Notes under the pieces: model-generated
Databases searched by the model: none
What the model saw: only the letters and a program-made list of their open reading frames with translations
What the model was told of the DNA's origin: nothing
Shown: positions 57,010-64,000 of the stretch, in pieces
Layout: each line of letters opens with the position of its first letter
Position numbering within the stretch: position 1 is the stretch's first letter
Translations under genes and position numbers: made by a program
Assembly: GCA_002900995.3 (NCBI GenBank)
Contig: CM035310.1
Span: 1,207,176 to 1,271,175 of the forward strand
DNA length: 64,000 nucleotides
Direction of reading: 5' to 3'
Source of the DNA: Ganoderma boninense
Taxonomy: Eukaryota > Basidiomycota > Agaricomycetes > Polyporales > Polyporaceae

Positions 57010-58858
57010 GGGGGACCCAAAAAGGGCCCCTTTGCCCAAAAAAAGGAAAAAGTCCGACTCGCGCGGAAAAACCCTCCGAAGCTCCGCGAGAGGGTGGAAA
57101 AGGCGCAGGGGGTCCGCTCGTGGGGGTCCCCGGGGGTCCTTTTGGGGGGCCCCGCCTTGGGTGGGGGAAAAAAAGGGGGGTGGGGGGCGGGTTTCCCCCC
57201 GGGCGCAAACAAGGACCGCGCTCTGCCGGGGGTCCGCGGGGGTGACGGGACGGCAAAATTTCGCCCTGCGGCGTCCTGGGGCCCCGACGGGGGGAGGGCG
57301 AGACTATTAACATTCGCGCTTTCTGCGGCGTCTGGGGGCCAACAGGGACAGGAAGCGGCCGTAGGCCGGTGGCTGGGGGCTGGGGAGGGCACGGCGGCGC
57401 AGTCGCGCGTCCCTCGAGCGACGTCGGCGTGCGCGGCAAGTCCGCCTTCGCCCGCCGCGCGTTGGCCGCCGGGCGGCGCGGTGTGCGCGGCTCTGGTGGT
57501 GTGGAGCGGCGCGGTGCGCGGTGCCTCCGGACGGTGGCGCGAGAGGAGCGACTTGGCTCTGCGGATGGACACACCCACCCACACCACCCCGAGGCGCGGC
57601 GCCCTTTCTCGTGTACTGGGGCTCGCGAGAAGGCCTCGAGCGCGTCCGTGCGACGTGCGCACGACTTCGGCGCACCTTTCATCGACGTGGCGAGCCTTGC
57701 GCGCGAAGCGTGTCGATGCGTCGGCGCAGCGAATTGCGACGATTTCTCGCGTTGCGTGCGAGAAGCAAGGCTTTCTTGCGGGCTGGACCTCAGCACTTCT
57801 GTTCCGTCGACCACGCGATCGTCCTGGACCACGCGCGAGAAGACTGGCGGACAGAAGGCCCATGGCAGAGGTCGCGGCGCGCCGGGAGATAGCATGAGCA
57901 GTGAACATTCCCGTTCAGCCGTCGTGATCGAGAAACGAAGCGACGTCTCGACTCGTACTAGATGGTGACGAGCGGGAATCCGGGAAGGTTGCCTGCTCGA
58001 CGACGACCCGCTGTTGAAGCTCCGCTCACTCCACACCAAGGCTGGCCCCTCACACGAGGAGTGAGACTTGAGAAAACCTGGCGATGCGAGTTGCTCGATG
58101 AGGACGATTTCGACCGGTAATGATAAACAGGGTGCCTGAACGGATCCTGCGAGACCAGTACCGTTCATGTTTTTGCTTGTCCAGCGAAGGGCCGGGCTGA
58201 ACGTTGTCTCCGTGCCAAACGAACTCATCTTGCTGCTGTGAGGCGGTCCACCAGTAAGTCGCGCTCAGATTCCACGCTATCGCCTTGTCCTCTGTCCCTG
58301 AAAGGCTTTGCCGTCGCGAAGGATCCCGGTTCAGACGCGGCTCGACCCAGCTCGAGCGCTTCCGGAGCGCCGTGTTACCGAAGTATATCCATTGCTCGCT
58401 TGCGCTTGTACGCCGCGTTTAAAACCATCCAAATGACGAACGACCACATGTCAAGCGATTCTCCAGACTGCGATGCAATGATCGCATGCGTAGAGGCACA
58501 TTTCGATTCCAGCACGCGTCATTCTTGTTGTCCGGCGAGACGCCATGGCCCCCGAGCGAACGCGCTTTGGTCGACGACGAACCAGCAACGTGAGTGCGTT
58601 GCTGCTGCCGCTGCCCAAACTCTATCTCGTGGTTTGCGAGGGATTCGGTGTGGTTAGTAGCTGGTGCCGCGCTTGATGCGAACCGCTTCAGGACTATTGT
58701 GAGGAGAAGAAAGTACAGCACAAGCCAAGTAACTACACCTCAATTGCAAGTCGCAGACTGCAGGCCGACTGAGCCAACGTTGGGTCCGCGGCAGATACCG
58801 AGTTAGGATCGGTGATTCGAGACGTTAGAAATCCTGGGGTCGTGTTAGAGTCGATCAT
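57010..58858 (-). pseudogene. corrupted copy of the Ser/Pro-rich membrane protein gene
   Basis: Matches 25905-27963; the start region (ATGATCGAC for ATGTCCGAC) is at 58858. The 449-codon open frame spanning 56879-58228 on this strand is a product of random frame joins, not a protein. Confidence 0.8.
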
Positions 58859-60960
58859 AGTAGCAGGAAACCGTCAAATCATAATCAAGTGCACAAAGAG
58901 ATAAAGTTAAAGTGTCTGTGACCGGAGGCCCAGAGAACGAACGAAAGCCCGCGTGTTCAGAGAATGCGGATAAGAATAAGTGCTAGATAGAATAACAACT
59001 CGCGTCGCAGCGATTGACAAAGAAGGGCTCGCTCCTGCGGCAGAAGAAAGAGGCGCTGCACGGAGAGTAACGCGGCAAGAGAATCTGAGAAGTGAGGAGG
59101 GGGGAAGTCCGACTTGATGAGCTGCCTCCTTCCGAGCACTCTGTTACCGGACCGGTGCGTGCGCACGGGGGACGAGAGCTGTCGCTGGCCGAGTCAGCGA
59201 ACGAACCGAAGCGGAGCAGGCTGCACCAGGGCAGCGAAGAGAAAGAGTCTCAGGAAACGAACGTAAGGCCAGCCTGGGGCCTCCCGGCGCAGATCACAGT
59301 TACGACCTCAGCTCAAAGAAGTGCGCTAATCGATGTAGCGATATAGGCCCGGATGGTGACACTGACAGTGAGAGCACGCTCGCACCACAGCGGCGCGCGC
59401 CAAAAAAGCGCTTGATCGATTCCGCCAGGCTGGGCAGGCGACGGGTTCTCCATACACTCGAGCGGGAATTGTTGGGTTGATGACCTGATCTGATCTGTCT
59501 CCGAGTGATCCTGACATGCCGCCGTTCCAAGCCGTGTTTGAGTAGGCAGCGTAGGCGCCATGGGAAGGCTCGGTATATTCAGGTGTGGCACGCATGCACG
59601 AGTGATAGTGTGACGGCTGATAGAGATCGCAAGATGGCGGCAGGCGACGTCGCTGTTTGGGCATGTCGTGCATGAGACGGCAGCTGAGACTTCCGCGGAC
59701 TATTCAACCATCAGCGACGTTGCAGCCGTGAAGCATGCAAATCCCTCTCGGGGATGTCATGGTATGTGGTGCCTGCCTGGCCAGTGTGGCGCTCCGATCC
59801 ATACGGTAACAATAGGGTGGTCCAACGCTCGACAGGTTACTTAAGCGAGTCAATAAGACATGATGTGCTACCAGAACAAGAATGTAGCAGAGGCGTCTAC
59901 TGACATCGCTGTGCAATTGCTGTGCAGTCCGCCCCCTAGCGTGGTTGCAGACAACATTGCGCATCTTAAACTAGCCTTTTCACTCGTTCATCGATCCGAG
60001 TCGAGCTTTTCATCCCGAGTATTGGACACTAAAGATCACTCCGTATCTACTTAACATAAAACATGCCCTATCCGATTCACGGTGCACAGTGCCGAAAAAA
60101 GTTCTGTTTTCGCTGCAGGTCCAGTGAATAGGTATGCTTCCTGAACAACGAAAAGAGTATGGTGGGCAAAATCGGACATGCAATCGTATCCCAAGCTTGC
60201 GATCGCGAAGATGAACTCTTCAGCGAGCATGCACAGCCACGAGCGTGTCGATCTCGCAAGATTAACTCAAGTTCACAAATTCAACACGCTACGGCGTGAA
60301 CGTAACCAGAGGTTCTACCAGTAATGAATTCCCAGTATTACTCTCCAGATTCTGGCCATCCTCTATCACACTAGACAATCCGACAGTTATCTACTTCCGT
60401 TACCATCCATCGACCCAGACCATCTCTTGCCACACCTACAACATTATAACGTTACACCACGCCATTAACAGTATGGCCAGCACTTGACAACAACACGAGA
60501 CACCGCAGTAATCGAGAACGATTCAAGAAGACGACATGTCTTTGACATGAAGACTACAGACGCTTATCACCACAAAACAAACAACAACACTTTACCACGT
60601 CGGATGCGCTTGAAAAATAACAACAACAGCGAGACAAATGATGCATGTGGAAGTGGAGAGCTAGTACAATAACTTTACATCTGGAGATCGCGAGTACCAC
60701 CTTTCTATACTATTATAACGACTGTATACATGTGGAAGTGGATCGCCGCGAGCATTTGGAATTACAATACACAAACAATCAGCCGACTGCCAGGCGGCAT
60801 CAGGATGGGGCTTGGCCTAATGCCATGCGTAACAAGTAAGGCAAGCTAGGTGTAAAGCCGACCGGGTGGCCGAGCCATGTGCTTTCGCTCGCGCGACGAG
60901 CCCCGAGAGCGCAACCACAACCGACACGAGGACGCCATTCCCCTGGCCCTTTCCTCGCTC

Positions 60961-62660
60961 ACCCGGATCGCGCACGACTCGAACAAAGCTCTGCTGCTTC
61001 GGCGCCTTGAACTGCCCCACACATCCCACACATTGACTGCCCCTCCTTGCGGCACAGCGAGCACAGATGTCGGGTGCCGTTCTGGGCTTGGCACGCTTCC
61101 CCCCGGCGACATGCCCTGCGCGCGACGGACCACGCGTTGCGACGTTGGCGCAGAAACGAATACTGCGGGTGCACGACGAACCGCGTTCGCCATGCTGGCC
61201 TTCATTGCAGCGGGTCGACGTTGCTGGTGCCCAGCGACGGCCACCTCCGTACCTTCCCGGGCCCTGTGCGTGTCAGAGAGCCCGATTGAGTGCGGCGAAA
61301 GTGCAGCGAGGGACCTGCGCGTTCGAGGCTTCGAAGGCTTCTGCTCGGCCGGCTCGGTGCGTGCGCAGACGACGACGACGCGGACTCGCCGTGTCGTTCG
61401 CCCGGATGTCTCCAGATGCGGATTCGTGCGCCCGTGTCATGTTCTGGAGGGGGCGGAGTTTCCGCCGAGTACGATGACTTGCTCGTACTACGGGCACCAC
61501 GCGATCGCCTTGCACCCACGCCACGGTCGCCGCCGAGTGGAGCGGTCGTGCTTCGTGACTCGGCGAGGACATTCATGGAGATAGCCACGCACCTGTGATC
61601 GCCCGACGTGTGCATTTTGCTTCACGCCGCCTGCACGAGGACTCGCCACCCGAGGGGAAGCCTCGGCTTAGCGATATCCAGACGTAGGATGAGGCCTTTC
61701 TGTCGCTCGCTGTGGCGACGGTTGAAGTTGTGCCCTGTCCATGCTGAGTGCTGGAAGCTGGCGGCCCTGGTGCGGGGTTGAACCTGGGTCGTCCTGGCCT
61801 TCATTTTCGCACGAGTCGTACACGCTGCCGTGTCGTATGCGGAGCGCGCCCTCTCTGTCCCAACGTTCGAGTAGGTGTGGCGTTGAATCATGGCGTCGCG
61901 GGCCCTTCATTCTCCACTCAGCTTCGCCCTTCGTCGCCAGGTCCCATGAGCTGCATGTAGCCGTTCGATGGTCTGCGATGTGCGCCGTTTTGGTGCTTCT
62001 CTCCGCGCTTTATCGTGACAAGAGCAAGGCTTGCCCATGGGTGTCTGTTGTGATCTTGCACAATTCTTCGTGACCCCTCGGTCTGTCGGCCATGCTCTGT
62101 AGTTAGGTAGATAACTTCCCGCGACCGAACACAAGAGCGATCGTAGAGATAACCAGAGCCATCGGGGACCCGCGCGTGGCCATCGGCGGAAGGCAGAGTA
62201 GCATGTTGTTTACCGACTGAGACGTGGAAAGAGGAGTGCTCCCTTGAACGGTTGGAAGTCAGCCGGTTCCAGGGAATCCCGTTGCCTGCGGATGTCACTC
62301 GCCGGAAGCGCTCGGATAAGCGCGTGAAGCATCTCGTCTATGGAGACGATCGCGAGAACACAGCGGTGCGGATTCAGAAGGGATGAGGAGCACTCAGCCT
62401 GCCGGGCTTTGATCGAGCCCTTGCAAGCATCCTGGTGTGATGAAACCTTCCAGGCTGAGGCGCGAAAGATGGCCCTCGGGATGGCCTGGGAGGGCTGTGA
62501 GTGTACGGTCAGCGAGATCATGCGACGCGTCGTTGGTATTCACTAACCATGCTCGAGAGAGCTTCATCGTCCAGAGAAGCTGGGAGTCGTCGCAATCTCT
62601 TCGTCGTACTTTCGTCGGCGACCTCAATCGAACGAGGTTGCGTTTTCTGCACCACCGTTG
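60961..62660 (-). pseudogene. corrupted copy of the Cdc20-like gene
   Basis: Matches 30125-~31790. The IR tail codons are present but the stop TAG has changed, and WD40 blades are split among frames. Legible fragments include LALVTIKRGEKHQN and ALIRALPASDIRRQRDSLE. Confidence 0.8.
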
Positions 62661-63845
62661 AATCGGTAACACCGAAAGAAAGAATATCTGTTGTTTGGGG
62701 ATTGGACGCACCTCAGGAATGGGTTGTTCCTCTATATGGACATTGTTCTGTCATGGCGAGAAGAATGTTGTGAAGGAGTGCGAAGTGGTTTAACCGACGT
62801 AAAAACGTGTGGGGATCCGAGACAGTACGATAGTGAAACTTGGTTTAGTCCCAATCACGCTCCACTTGTATCGCAGTGGATCATGTGATCGCGCAACCCC
62901 GAGCTCTCGGTTGAATCCTGGACGCTTGATAGCCGGAACGAGAAAGCTAGTGGATGCGGAGATGTCGAGCATGGTTGGAGGAAGAGGAAGGGTTGAACCC
63001 CATCGCCAAAATGCGGTACATATATGCTGCAACGAGCCGAGCAGAAAATCTCAATCAGGGACGACACATAAAGCGCTTCTCCGCAAACTAGTACAGCAAA
63101 ATGCAGTCGCTCCGCTTCGTCGCCGTAACACTGGCACGCGGGCAGGATGTTGCAACACCAAGTCCATGCATCGACCAAATGGCCCTACACCACAACCAAA
63201 GTGTGGTCGTAGAACGTTGCGTTCTCCCGGCAGTATGTACGACAAAGAAACGGACGAACTCGTTCATTATACCGCAATAGGCGCACTCATAGATACCTGA
63301 CACTGTCTGGTAGGCACCTCCTGGAAAGACAGTGCTCTCCTCGGCTGCGCATTTACCCCCGCAGTCTCCTTGCTCCGATCGCTCACGACCAGACCCCGTC
63401 ACAGAGCGCAAAAACAAAATCGTGTGTCTGGAATGCTGGATGAGTGCACATGTGTGTAATATTAGACCTCGACTCGAGCAGACAAAGCGAACGAACATAT
63501 AACATAACACCACGACACGCCACATCGCGACACGACGTAGGCCTCCACGACACGACAATCTAGCGTTGACTTTGAAACGCAACACACATCCACAGGGTAT
63601 ATATTACGTTACGTGAGATAGCGACACGCGACGCACGCCGTCCGTCGCTGGAAATAAAGCATACTCAACAGCAACCCCAAACCACGCACGCACGGCATGG
63701 CACGGTGTGTAATGTATACGCACAGCGCACCGCCCGCGCCACTACCACCTCCGCAGCTTCCGTCCATCCATTATCAACCCTCCGACCCAACTAACAACAA
63801 CCGCCTCGCCTCTACGCCTCCACGCCGGCTATCCCGAGCTATTAC

Positions 63846-64000
63846 ACGGAGGAGCCTAGAGAAGCAGCGCCCAGGACATCGCGACGGCGGCGACGACACG
63901 CCGCGATGCCCGGAGTTGGCGAGATCGTGCGCGAGGCACCAGAGCCGGACGCTGGCCGACGAACCGCCGAGGCCCCGCAGCGCGGCACCGCGCCCGCTGA
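63846..64000 (-). pseudogene. corrupted copy of the DUF7729 gene, 3' end only
   Basis: Matches 32982-about 33135 and runs off the window. Single-base losses break the GPI-tail frame. Confidence 0.75.

Larger units (their letters stand above)
50050..64000 (+). repeat. corrupted collinear copy of about 19275-33130
   Basis: Same order and orientation as the first copy, offset about 30.8-30.9 kb. Anchors: GGTATATAGC with the leader (19306 vs about 50078), GH16 start (19469 vs 50238), tRNA-Ala (21457 vs 52286), DUF6533 stop region (22074 vs about 52908), Ser/Pro-rich membrane-protein start (27963 vs 58858), Cdc20-like end (30125 vs about 60961) and DUF7729 end (32982 vs about 63850). Insertions, deletions and substitutions occur every few bases to few tens of bases, equally in exons, introns, spacers and the tRNA. 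Long one-base runs dominate up to about 57.4 kb, simple deletions after it. The copy begins exactly at the gap and runs off the window. Confidence 0.95.

Noticed and set aside
56879..58228. 449-codon minus-strand open frame
   Set aside because: It lies in the corrupted copy and joins three frames of the membrane-protein gene by random indels; the clean copy has no such frame.
50050..64000. Repeat-induced point mutation as the cause of the broken copy
   Set aside because: Differences are mostly indels and inflated one-base runs, not C-to-T or G-to-A changes, and affect both strands alike.
1..64000. CRISPR arrays, rRNA, bacterial operons, viral genes
   Set aside because: None seen; the organism is a eukaryote with spliced genes, and no repeat-spacer pattern or viral protein motif was found.

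Overview
The window is nuclear DNA of a filamentous basidiomycete, most likely a wood-decay Agaricomycete close to the Polyporales. The evidence is GC-rich coding sequence, many short GT..AG introns (about 50-65 bases, with even a 21-base exon), DUF6533 and DUF7729 proteins, laminarinase-like GH16 genes with GPI tails, and intergenic spaces of 1-3 kb. No bacterial, organellar, rRNA or CRISPR sequence is seen.

Layout of the first contig (1-49949): 3' end of a GPHR (Golgi pH regulator) gene (1-315); a cluster of small inverted-repeat elements (605-2073); a gene-poor stretch with a possible relic of the GPHR 3' end; an MCT-type MFS transporter (5526-8007, +); a divergent G-alpha subunit (10487-13058, -); a Cbf1-type bHLH factor (16371-18266, -); GH16 glucanase 1 (19469-21172, +); an intron-containing tRNA-Ala(AGC); a DUF6533 membrane protein (-); a single-pass membrane protein with a long Ser/Pro-rich tail (25905-27963, -); a divergent Cdc20/Fizzy-family WD40 protein (30125-~31790, -); a secreted DUF7729 protein (32982-34307, -); eEF1B-beta (35096-36100, -), sharing a short divergent promoter with a CMP/dCMP-type deaminase (36475-~37538, +); a secreted Pro/Ser/Ala/Gly repeat protein with five dibasic RRQAPSG blocks (40486-41812, +); GH16 glucanases 2 and 3 in tandem (42700-44332 and 45652-47299, -), with a hAT-like MITE just upstream of glucanase 2; and a MYND zinc-finger gene (48942-49949, +) cut by a gap of exactly 100 N.

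Everything after the gap (50050-64000) is a collinear, same-orientation, badly corrupted copy of about 19275-33130. GH16-1, the tRNA, the DUF6533 gene, the Ser/Pro-rich membrane protein, the Cdc20-like gene and the start of the DUF7729 gene recur in order, and all are broken. Damage is equal in exons, introns, the tRNA and spacers, and its style changes near 57.4 kb. This fits a low-quality allelic or redundant contig scaffolded behind the gap better than a real duplication. Genes there are listed as pseudogene copies.

The first contig also has isolated one-base frame breaks in genes that must be functional (eEF1B-beta, G-alpha) and in the MFS gene, so consensus errors should be allowed for when judging any broken frame here.

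The most biologically interesting candidate is the secreted repeat protein at 40486-41812. Its layout (signal peptide, then about 200-base repeats each carrying RR followed by Gln) is that of fungal KEX2-processed repeat precursors. The genes do not form one pathway; the only functional theme is the secreted, wall-directed set (three GH16, DUF7729, the repeat protein).
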